Part shown: piece after piece, positions 11,501-22,500 of the stretch
Layout of the letters: every line of letters begins with the position of its first letter
Position numbering within the stretch: position 1 is the stretch's first letter
NCBI RefSeq assembly: GCF_000004075.3
Contig: NC_026660.2
Span: 24,865,498 to 24,929,497 of the forward strand
From: Cucumis sativus
Taxonomy: Eukaryota; Streptophyta; Magnoliopsida; Cucurbitales; Cucurbitaceae
Direction: 5' to 3'
Length of the DNA: 64,000 nt
The notes under the pieces: generated by a model
What the model was told of the DNA's origin: nothing
Seen by the model: only the letters and a program-made list of their open reading frames with translations
The model's database searches: none
Program-made: the position numbers and the translations under genes

Positions 11501-14500
11501 TGAAAATTATTTACTAGAGAAATTAACGTGCTCCTTATGTTCAATCCGAACTTATCACTAACATCGTTCCATTCTCACATGTGATTCGGTTAATTCATTT
11601 GATCCAAATTTATGCCCCTAAATCAAACTGTACCGTGTGAATTAAATAATTTTAAAATCTAACATTTTTCGAAAACAAAATCTAAACTTTCTATCCAAAT
11701 ATAGACTCATCTAAGGCCCTAACCTCCTACATTTTTTCCAACGTTTATGGGTGATGAAAATTAAATATTCAACCTTGGATGGACTAGTTTATTGTCTCAA
11801 TCATTAAATTAGGCTCTCTTTTTTTTTTTTTTTTGAAGTTAAAGGTTGTTCAAGACCATTTATTCATCTAACATTTTCTCCCCAAAATACAAAGAGGTGG
11901 GCTCACAGCAAAGTCTAAACTCTGCCTTAAATGGTGCATTTGGATTTACGGCTTAAGTGGGTGGGGCGTTTGAGTTAATTAGTTGAGCCAAACCCATGTG
12001 TGTTTTTAATATAGTTTGGTGAACTATGTGTCTTATATTTCAACACTATATTTGATTTTCTTTCTTTCCTTTTTATTGTGTTTATTTTCCTTCATGTATC
12101 AAAACTTTTGCCTATAATTAATCTTTGAGAAAAAGAATATATGTCAAATTTAATTAACTATTAATGGTACACCCAACATTTGTATCTTTATCTTATTGTA
12201 ATTTTCTTTAAAAAAAATATTACATTTTTGGCCCTTAATATTTGTGATTTATATAGATTTAAAAAATGACACTTGAATCTCTAAAGTTTAAAAATAGTTA
12301 TAAGTAGTGGTTGGGTTAATATGACCGTTAGTTAAATAAATATTTATTTATTTTGTTATTTTTTAAATATAACAATGAAAAAAAGATTAAGTCAATTATC
12401 ATTAAGTCATACTCACCAAAATAATAACTATTTATTTAAAGATGACTAGGGGTATAACTTATATTTTAAAAAGGTCTAAAAAGATATATATAGTGTCATA
12501 ATCATAATTTATACAAATAATAAATTTGATTAAAACTTTTAATTTGTTAGTAGACAAAAGGTTAGAAATTCATAGAAGTAACCATTTGGGAAAAAAAAAT
12601 GAAAGTTTGAAACTTATTAAGCACTTTTTAGAGCTTTTAGGAATTAAAGAAACAATAACATATACTAAGTTGTAATTCAAAAAAGAATATTCTTCTCTCA
12701 AAGTTCACGGTTGAAACCATAAAATTAGGGTAAATTATAAAAACTATGGCTATAAAGTATGACCGTAATTATAACTGCATCCTTAAACTTTTAAATTTAA
12801 AAAATGAGTCCTCAATTTTATTAAAGTGTTAAAATATGAGGGTTCAATTTTAAGTATAATCTGGATGTTTAATTACTACAACTATATCATAAATTTTGAG
12901 TGTCAAGATTTAATACTTGTATAAATTTATGCGTCTAGTTATTTTAAATAGTATATATATATATATGTGTGATATTTTTGGATTTTTGAAAAATGGGTGA
13001 ATGAAGGTTATGATTATATGATATGTGAGATGAAAGGATTAATATATCTAAACTTGAAGTTGACGGTTTTAAATTTATAGTTAATTGAACTATATTCATT
13101 TTAGTAAATATATATAACATTTTTTTTCACAGTTAAAAAAAATGATTTGTTTTATGATTGGAACATAAAAATATAACGATGAAATTACATTAAATTCGAA
13201 CAACCTACAACGTGTTTAAAGAATTGACTAGATCGAGCACACACGATAGCAATGATATTTCAGATGAATTATAAATACATTAGGAAATGCATGGAACAAA
13301 GTGGTGGATGAAAGTAAGCTACCAAATTTGTTACCATCTTTGATATTTTGCTTCATTGCCAACTTGTTTAGCTTTCTGTTTGAAGAAAATTTCTCTAATT
13401 CTTTCTGAGTTTTGGTAATGTTTTGATAATCTTTCTTTTGCTCACACTAATGGTGAAATGTCTTAAATAAAACATTTAATAGTGATAACGATAATAAATT
13501 CGTGAAAGTACGTATGGTTTGAAATGGAGTTTGTTTTGTTGAGTGTTCTTCCCATTTTGAATTTCCAATTTTAGTTTTTATATTTTTAATAAATAAATAA
13601 TTTAGTGGCTCCTCCTTCCTTGTTTATTGTTGTTTTTAAAATATATATAAATATTGTTACTTCTAACACCAAATTTATGGTTTATTAAAAGTGAAAATAA
13701 TTGAACTAAAATCAAATAAATCACAAACTACAACCTCTCGATTAGGATTGGAATATTTTGTTTTTTCATTATTAATAACACTATAGTGAAAGTGAGTATG
13801 CAAAAAAATAAATTCTTAGGAATAACTTAATTAAAAAAGTATACATACATTGTAGTGAAAAAGTGAAAGTGAAAATATGTCATGCTTATGTCTTTATTGA
13901 ATTCTCTACGTGGCTTATATTTCTTCATACAACACATACTTATTTTAATTTTTATTATAATATCTTCCAAAAATAAGAAAAAAAGTTATAATAATAGAAT
14001 CTTGTCCAAACCTTTTCTAAAATTATAAAAATAACAAATTTAAAAATGATTATCATTTAATAGTCTTATTATTATTTTTTGATATCACAAATTTAGTTAT
14101 ATTCGTAATATGAAAAAAATTAGGTGTAATGAAATATTTTTTCTAAATATTCTTGTGATTTGATGTAATTTCTCTTTTGTTTGATGTAATTACAAATACA
14201 CTGTACACTCAACGGTACTCCATGACGAACTAATAACTAAAAATGTAATCTGTTTACATTTTAAGATAGAAAAAAAAAGACAAAAATATGTACCACTTTG
14301 ATTTTGGCATAAAGTAGTTTGGCCCATTTTACCATTTTTGACATTTTCCTTTACTTGACTAAGATTAAACACATCCAAAAAAAAAAAGTTAAATTAAACG
14401 CACCTTCAATTTGAAATAATAAAAGAAAATATTTTGAAATGATTTCCTTACATTAATTCTATTTAAACATTACTTTTTGTTTATGTAAATTTATTTTGTT

Positions 14501-15471
14501 ACATATGTGTGTGGTTCTTGATAAAAATAAATAAAAAAGAAAAGAAAAGAACGAGTAAAATTTTAATAATAATAATATGTCAACGTTCTCGTGAAAAAAT
14601 TAAATTAAAATTTAAGCTAACTTGACATCTGTTTAAATCAAGAACCAAAAAGTTTTAGATTCAAATTCTCCACTTTCAACCTGTAATAAAAATAAATAAC
14701 ACAGTATGTATTAACAATTTTATTTAAATAAACCAAATGTATAACAAATCAATTAAAGTCTATATTGAAATTAATTATCAACAAACACAATACATATTAA
14801 CCATTTTCTTTTAATAAACCAAATTCATGTTCAATATGGTAAGTACTGTAGTATTCAAATTCAATAATTATGTATTAATACTTTAATTTAAGTTAGCTTC
14901 TATTGATGACTAATTAAATAGCAAACATTAGGGAAGAGAATGAGTTTGGTCCCCTTTTTTAACAGCTTCTATTGTTTTAGATCTGAATAACCCTAAGCCA
15001 ATTTAGTTAATCAAATGCCAATTTAATTCAAATAATATACTTTGGAAGTTCAATATATAGTTTGTTTATTTTAATGAAAAGAATAATATAAATCATTTCC
15101 ATATCCAAACATAATATATTGAAACAAACATTCCATAAAAAATTTGAAAATTCAAGTTCACATATACCTTATAGATCAATTTTATCTAATATGAAATAAG
15201 TTTAGAACCAAAACAAAAAATTAAATAGTTATTTAGGCTAAGAAAAAAAGTTGAAAATAAATTCAATTCATTTTATTTCTTAGAGAAGGATTCAAACATT
15301 GTTCCTAAGAACTATCTAAATTATTTTGGATGGAATGCACAAACCATTTTCCAAAAACACATCTTCTCCTATTACATTTGATGAACGGCCAATATCTTTC
15401 TATATTTCATCCATGCACTGTATATAACTATTCATGACAAAGATTCATTCCCAATTATTCCCATTTTCCAA
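8552..15471. other. Long spacer between P450 copies 2 and 3
   Basis: Mostly AT-rich. Less AT-rich islands occur at about 9095-9200 (a CG-rich patch) and 10150-10950, with short open frames that match nothing I know and lack exon-like splice context. The remainder (11.6-15.4 kb) has scattered A/T runs and weak inverted repeats (for example 12190-12490). No gene is supported. Confidence 0.5.
10980..11620 (+). repeat. Possible non-coding part of a degraded retroelement
   Basis: A moderately AT-rich, non-coding block. Its wording near 11400-11560 (CAAAACACCCCATTAGTTAC, then CGTGCTCCTTATGTTC) resembles, from memory, untranslated stretches attached to plant gypsy or LARD elements. No LTR pair, primer-binding site or gag/pol frame was found nearby, so class and borders are unknown. 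Confidence 0.25.
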
Positions 15472-15485
15472 TATATATATAAATA
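15472..15485 (+). promoter_or_regulatory. Probable TATA box of P450 copy 3
   Basis: TATATATATAAATA lies about 90 bp before the ATG at 15576. An out-of-frame ATG at 15503 lies near the expected start site and would matter only if included in the transcript. Confidence 0.5.
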
Positions 15486-15575
15486 TTTATATCAGATAGA
15501 TTATGTACATATCCATCTCCATAGCCATCTCCAAAACCAAGTTTGAGTTTGAGTTTGAGAGAGAGAGCTCCAATA

Positions 15576-17099
15576 ATGGCTTCCATGAGCTTTTTAGAAA
15601 TCCTTCTCACTTTCATACCCTTTCTTTCAGTGCTTCTTTTTCTATCTGTAAAGTGGAAATATAATGAAATTCCTTGGAATTTGCCTTTCTTCGGAATGAC
15701 TCTCACTATCCTCCGTAATTTGCATAGAATTCAAGACCATTTCACTCATATTTTACGCCTTTCTTCTTTCACTTTCTTTTTCAAAGGTGCTTGGTTTGCT
15801 GATCTTGACTTCTACTTCACATCCGACCCTTCAAATATCCATCATATCTTGAGCACCAACTTTGAGCGATACCCCAAAGGCCCTGATTTCAAGTACATCT
15901 TTGAGATTTTGGGAGATGGGATTTTCAATTCTGATTCTGATGTTTGGAAAAGCCTACGAAAAACTGCTCATTCCTTGGTCCATGATCACAAATATGTTCA
16001 ATTCGTGGAGAAAATTACATTGAAGAAGGTGAAAGCAGGGCTTGTTCCTGTTCTTGATAGTGTTTGTGAAAATGGGTCAGTGTTGGATTTGCAAGATTTG
16101 TTTCAAAGGTTCTCTTTTGACTCAACTTGTATGTTTGTCACTGGCTTTGATCTTCAAAGTTTATCTCTTGAATTTCCTGAAGTTCCTTTTTCCAAGGCCA
16201 TGGATGAGGCAGAGGAAGTCATTTTTCTCCGACATTTTATCCCTAAGAAAATATGGAAATTTCAGAACAAACTCCAGATTGGGCCACCCACAAGGCTCAA
16301 ACAAGCTTGGGAAACCATAGATGAAACCATCGGTAAATTGATAGCCTCCAAAAGGGAAAGCTTGCGAAATCAAATGAAAGAAGAGGGTGATGAGCAAAGA
16401 GAAGGAGTTGATTTGATTACATCATATATTACAAATGATACAAACAAAGATGATAAGTTTCTGAGAGACACTGTTCTAAATTTCATGATCGCGGGCAGAG
16501 ACACTTTGAGTTCAGCTCTCTCTTGGTTTTTCTTTTGTCTTTCGAACAATCCAACCGTTGTAGAAAAAATTAGAGAAGAGCTCAAAACAGCAATTCCAGC
16601 CGACGAATCTCGTGATCAGTGGCGAATATTTTCAATTGATGAGTTGAAGAAGCTAGTTTATTTTCATGGGGCTTGGTGTGAAGCACTTAGACTATATCCA
16701 CCAGTTCCATTTCAACACAAGGTAGCTATGCAACATGATACACTCCCAAGTGGTCATCACATAAAACCGAAAACAAAGATTGTGTTTTCATTATATGCAT
16801 TGGGAAGAATGAGTGAAGTATGGGGGAAAGATTGCTTGGAGTTTAAGCCAGAGAGATGGATTTCAGAAAAGGGAAGTATCAAACATGTGCCATCTTATAA
16901 ATTTTTAGCATTTAATGCAGGACCAAGAACTTGTTTGGGGAAAGAAGTAGCTTTTACTGAAATGAAACTTGTTGCAGCTGCCATGATTCATAACTACAAC
17001 ATTACTCAACAAATAGGCCATAAAGTTGTTCCAAATCCTTCCATCATTCTTCATATGAAACATGGATTCAAGGTCAAGGTTACAAAGCGATGGTGTTGA
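15576..17099 (+). CDS. CYP96A-type cytochrome P450, complete (copy 3)
   Basis: Single-exon gene of 507 residues, stop TGA 17097-17099. The ATG at 15576 starts MASMSFLEILL, which leads into the membrane anchor. The open frame continues upstream to 15543 but only through a repetitive GTTTGA/GAGA leader without ATG. Motifs: PWNLPFFGM hinge, I-helix AGRDTLS at 306, K-helix EALR at 369, FKPERW at 423, and heme loop [10 protein letters not shown] at 446-455 with Cys453. Compared with copy 2, the first 100 residues and the loop after the I-helix differ most, while the DLQDLFQRFSFDST block and the C-terminus are nearly identical. The likely role is ER-bound very-long-chain aliphatic hydroxylase; a substrate different from copy 2 is possible. 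A pure A25 run lies 110 bp beyond the stop. Confidence 0.93.
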   Translation: MASMSFLEILLTFIPFLSVLLFLSVKWKYNEIPWNLPFFGMTLTILRNLHRIQDHFTHILRLSSFTFFFKGAWFADLDFYFTSDPSNIHHILSTNFERYPKGPDFKYIFEILGDGIFNSDSDVWKSLRKTAHSLVHDHKYVQFVEKITLKKVKAGLVPVLDSVCENGSVLDLQDLFQRFSFDSTCMFVTGFDLQSLSLEFPEVPFSKAMDEAEEVIFLRHFIPKKIWKFQNKLQIGPPTRLKQAWETIDETIGKLIASKRESLRNQMKEEGDEQREGVDLITSYITNDTNKDDKFLRDTVLNFMIAGRDTLSSALSWFFFCLSNNPTVVEKIREELKTAIPADESRDQWRIFSIDELKKLVYFHGAWCEALRLYPPVPFQHKVAMQHDTLPSGHHIKPKTKIVFSLYALGRMSEVWGKDCLEFKPERWISEKGSIKHVPSYKFLAFNAGPRTCLGKEVAFTEMKLVAAAMIHNYNITQQIGHKVVPNPSIILHMKHGFKVKVTKRWC

Positions 17100-17208
17100 A
17101 AATCAATTATCAGAAGGGCATGGCAAAGAAGCAAGTTTCGGCCAGTTTCTTCCACTCTCAATTCCAACCACATCCAAGTAATTGAGTTTTAAATAATTGT
17201 TCTTAATG

Positions 17209-17233
17209 AAAAAAAAAAAAAAAAAAAAAAAAA
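17209..17233 (+). repeat. Poly(A) run (A25) after P450 copy 3
   Basis: Twenty-five uninterrupted A residues 110 bp after the stop codon, where a 3'UTR could end. It is either a slippage-prone homopolymer or the trace of a retroposed cDNA end; no flanking target-site duplication was identified. Confidence 0.8.
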
Positions 17234-19572
17234 GCTATTATTTTAAAAAAATTAGCTATAACATTTTCAAAATAATAACCACGTGAAGAAATAAAAATGG
17301 AAAAAGCTTCTATTTAATGTGATGGGTATCATATTGTTATTGCAATAGTGGATGATATGTTCTGTTTAGTAAAGCTGTTCTTTGGTTTTAATGTATGTAT
17401 AAACATGCATCTCCTCAACTTACTACCTCACAAATCATTTAATAATACCAAATATCCTCCCAACTTAATGCATCATGCGATGGAGTTTTGGTTCTAACAA
17501 ATTCAGATAAATTGTAACAACTGTTTAGAGGTTGAATTTGATATTATAGTCTATGCTTCCTATAGTTTGGTAGGTTATTTGAAGCCTAAATTATTTCAAT
17601 CTAAAATAGTTAATCTTGTAGCAAAACAAAATTTGATAGAGTGATGCTTTAGTTAATTGTAGGTTCTAACCGTTATAAAAACTAACTATTATAATTAAAA
17701 GCTTAAATGTAGATTTGGTTATAGTAGTCCACTCAGTTAATTTCAAGTTAGTGGTTTAAACATCTCTTTGAATTTTAAATAAAATAAAATTAATGATCTC
17801 ATTAACGATGTTGATGTTATCATAATGATCGTCATCATGATTGTTGTCTTACATGTTTTCCTTATAATACTCTTAGATTAGAAATCAAACTTTTAAGTTT
17901 GAAATTAATTTATCTTAGAATTCTTCCATTGTTGCTTTATTTGGTTGCTCATTGTAAACAAATAGAACAAGTTTAGTGTTTTGTTTTTGTCAATTATCAT
18001 ACAGTGTAATTACAAAATTCAAACTTATTTCTAAAGAAAATATTTTAAAATTAAATTTAGTTGAACGATAATTAATTTATTCATATCTATGACATGGCTC
18101 TTAATTAATTTTACTAAAATTTGAAAATGAAACGAAAATGAACTTTGAGATAAAAAGCTTTTGTATAGAAGGGAGTTGTCATTTCTTTGAAGGGCTACGC
18201 ACTCCTAAAAAAGAGAGCCGTTTTGGAGTTGTCAAAAGCTAAAAGCTTCCTCACAAGTTCCTATCAAACAGACTCTTGTCTTCCTCCTCCTTCTCATAAA
18301 TATCTTCATATTTCTTTACTTTCTCAAAAGATGTCACTGTTTCTGTCACCATGACTTCTTTTTGTCTCTTATCTTCCATTACAAATATATACATTTCTTT
18401 TTATAAACGAAAAATTAATTAAACTATTGATGAATTTGAAAGTTTAGGAGTGAGATTGAAAATATATCTTTAAAAAAAAGTTTTTCATCTAATGAGTACA
18501 ACTTTTAATTCGGTTAATCAGTTCATCTAAACTTATAAAATTTTATAATTTAGTGATGTTTATCCAACTTCAGTCGGAATGAATCAACAGTAGTTTTATA
18601 AAAAGTGGACTCCATGTGAATATATTTAATGTTGTTTACGTCTTTAAATAAAAATGACAGGCCAATTGATAAACGGAGAGTGATCAATCTGATTGTTGTA
18701 GCTAGTTCTCTTCTTCGAGAGAAGAGTTGATTGAAAATTAATACCGCTCTTGCTTGAAAGCCATGGATCTAGTAGCCTATTCAACCTGGGATCAAAGTAT
18801 CTAAAAAGAGAAAAAAGTCACTTTCTTTATAAAAATTACATTATACTGTTGATCGTTATGGTTACCATTATTGTTTTACCGTTAAGGTTAATCCAAACCA
18901 TAATGTTAACAGTAAATTTGACAACATTTATAATTTTAAGTAAATACAATGAAAAACAACTTAATTACATTTACGATTGCAGTCCATATGTCAATAATGA
19001 TTATACCAATATTTGTTATGATTTGGTAAACATAGCCTTAGTTGTTAAATACTTATAATTTGGTTAGTTGTTAAATATTTCAAAATGCACCAATCGCTAC
19101 AAATATTATTTGATCTTACAATCAAACTCTTATGAAACTGTTACCATTTATTTTAATTTCTTTTTGTTCTATAAAATCTAAAAAAACTACATTTAAAAAG
19201 ATGAATAGTTTCCTTTTTCAAACAGACACTGAGTTGTCATCTCATCTTTGTAAAAATGAAAATGGAGTCCTTCAAAAACTAGTACTTTTTTGAAGTTCAG
19301 CTAAATTTTTTAAAAAAATATTCTTAAACCACTGGAGGAGGAAGAAAAAAAGGAACTGTATGAATGTAAAACACCATGAATTTACAGGATAAGATTTTCC
19401 ATTACAGATATCTAAATAAAGAGCTTAGGATTCTATTTATACATTATAGACAAAGGTGAGGAATCTGGCTCACAATGTGCTACACCTCCTAGGCTTTCTA
19501 ATTCCTATCAGTAACATTAGTTTCAATAAATAACGTTCTTGATGAGAGTTTTTTTAAAAAAATATGTCTCAT
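17234..19572. other. Spacer between P450 array and ABCF5
   Basis: AT-rich and non-coding as far as I can see. An open frame at 18750-19058 has no recognisable similarity and is low-complexity and hydrophobic. The last 200 bases are probably the 3'UTR of the leftward ABCF5 gene. Confidence 0.5.
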
Positions 19573-22500
19573 TCAATTCCATCTCTTCGCATTCTTTAGC
19601 CCTTTTGATTTGGCTTTCGCTTTCGCTTGCTGAAATGCTTGCACCTTCTGTTTCTTTCGTGCTTCCTTCTCGGCCTGTAGAGTGACAAAAAGATGAAGTG
19701 AACTAAATTAAATAAACCTTATCATTCACTGCAAAACCAAAACCGAAAGCAATCACACGATTCACATCTAATATGATTTCGAACGCCATTGACTACAACA
19801 TGTTGGAGTAAATTTGAAATTATTCCAAAAACATGATTTTAGTCATTCAAAATCAAATAATGTTTTGTTTTGCTCCTAATAACATATTTCTAAGTTATTC
19901 TTAATTAACCTTTTCCTTTTCCAGAGGCAACTTTGCTATTATTCCTACAATTGTCAAACCTGACTGAGGGTAGAATTAAGGGGGTTGGGTTTAAGTCACA
20001 AGTCCAGCTTTCCTTTGATTTTAAGCCATCGCTAACGGCTAAGAAAATTGGTAATTGGCACTAATTTTAAACGTGACTGACTGACTGACTGTACCTTAGA
20101 CATCTTGGATTTGGCTTTAAGCTTAGGAGCCTTTTCTTCAAGCTCTGCCTCACGTTCTAGCTCTCTTTCCCTGGCATCCAGATTCTTTTCCAGATAATAC
20201 TGTTGTAAACCACAAACAGCATCAAGTAAGAATCTACTGACATAACTCATAACCGTACCATCAGCAACAGTTCCACAAAATGCTTGGTAACTTTCTGGTT
20301 TTATAAGCAATTACACGACATGGGGAAGTAATTGATGGAGAAATTTATGAATTCATGCGAACTCTACTATGGTTAGAGAAAGAGTAGAGGAGGAATTTTA
20401 GGAAAAGAGGTTTTTGTATCAAATCATTCATATCAATCCCAATTAGCAAAATATTTTGGAGGAATTTTCATCCATTAACACTTACATCAATTGAAGTCTC
20501 CAGAGTGGTTGATTTAATCATGGGGTTTAGATAAAAATATTTCTTTGAACCTCAAAGTAAGACCCTGAAGCATTAGATGATAAATAAGTGAATAGTTGGA
20601 TCAGTCTTACATTGTAGTCACCGGCGTAATCCTGTAAATTTCCCTCTTTAACTTCAATGACTCTATTTACAATTTGCTTTATAAAGTAACGATCATGAGA
20701 AACAGTGATGACGGTGCCACTGTATTCAGTTATTGCCTCCTGATAAGACAATCAGAGATTGAGATTGCAATTGAATATGATATTTCAAGTGTAAAGGCAT
20801 ATCACAGGTACTAATATTCAATTTAAAAAAGAAATTGAACCTCGAGCATCTCTTTTGAAGGTATATCCAAGTGATTTGTCGGTTCATCCAATACCAGCAA
20901 CGTTGATGGTTTTACCATGAATTTACAAAATGCAAGGCGTGCCTGTAAAAACAGAGTACAGATGTCAATTATCGAGCCATGCTTTAATCAAATGATACAG
21001 GTATATGCCAAAGGGATAAGACAATACACCAAACAGAAAATGACAGTTGACGGTATCTAAAATAGGAATTATGCAATGCAGAAAGAGAGAGAGAATCGGA
21101 GGAAGGGAAGAAGAGGGAGAGTGAGAAAAGAAGTATGAAGAGATTCAAATAACTCAAAAACTTTTCAACTATCAAGTCTGCCAGTCACATAAAGGCTAAC
21201 AGTTCATACTACGACAAAGACAACCAGGGCAACCTAACCAGAAAATACAAACGCCAAAATTAACTCAGAAGTATACATGGATATTATTGAGAAAGTATCC
21301 AATATAATTCTATTTTAGATAAAAAAAATTAACGTTAAGTGATGATAATATATTTTTTCTATTTGCAGCATTCTTCCAAACTTCTTAAGAAATCCAAATC
21401 CAATGGGTATAAAGTTTGTCATTGTGTAAAAGTATTAGTTCACATTCATTCATCAATCGTAGTAGACAAATATGATTAGACCGAAAATTGAAGAATAAGG
21501 ATTCAGCAAACTGTTAAAAACAACATCCATTTGGAAACCAAAGAGGGTTGAAGGACAACCTCATAATCCTGAAAAGTCTAAATTTGGCCAAGGAACTTTA
21601 ACCTCCCGATTGAGATTAATCTATTAAAAGTGATCCTGGATTCTGGTAAATCATCTATGATAAGAAAGTTAAGATCTGTAGTAACCGGACCCTACCACAA
21701 TCCTCAGGATATAAAAAATATGGAACTAACTGTGGACGTAGACTTATAGTTAGTAACTTGGTAAATAGTGGAGTCAGTTGCCCCAAAAATGCAATCCAGA
21801 CATCAGTTGTGGAAGGGCTCAACATTGGAGGTTATAGTCTAAAAGGAAACATCTCGTGGAGATGTGCTACCTAGTCCCTTTTGTGGTGCATTTGGAAACA
21901 GAGGAATAGTAAAAAAATTTAAAACTAACTATAATTCTTTTGATTCCTTTTGGACTGTGTTGCACACACAGCTTCTTGGTGGAGTACGAATTGCACCAAG
22001 CAGTTTTGTAACTACAGCCTTTCTATGATTTTCAATAGTTGATGATTTCTTTTGGGGAGAGCCCTCTTGTCCCTTGCCTTTAGGTTGTTCTCTTTTGTTC
22101 TATGAATATATATGTTTCTTATCCAAAAGGATTTGTGGAATATAAAACTTTCCATACTTCACAAGATACTGAGAAAACAAACATAATCACAAAGATCGTT
22201 TGCAACTTAAGATTACCTTCTCCCCACCACTTAATAACGAAACCTTCCTATCAAGCATCTCAGTTTTAAAATTACAACGTCCAAGGAGACCTTTTATATC
22301 ATCAATTCTCCAGTCCTCTGCAACTTCCTCTACTGTCTCAAGCACTGTCTTTTCCAAATCAAGTGCCTCAGCCTGAACAAGGGTACAAATTTTCAACACA
22401 GAGATTAGGTCCATAGGATAAAATTGTCTGCCAAAAATATTAGATGTAAGCAATGAAATGAGAAAAACTGTTATTACAGATCGATAGAGGAGATATACGA

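Noticed and set aside
18750-19058. 102-codon hydrophobic open frame
   Set aside because: Composition is that of AT-rich random DNA (Ile, Leu, Asn, Tyr); no motif seen.
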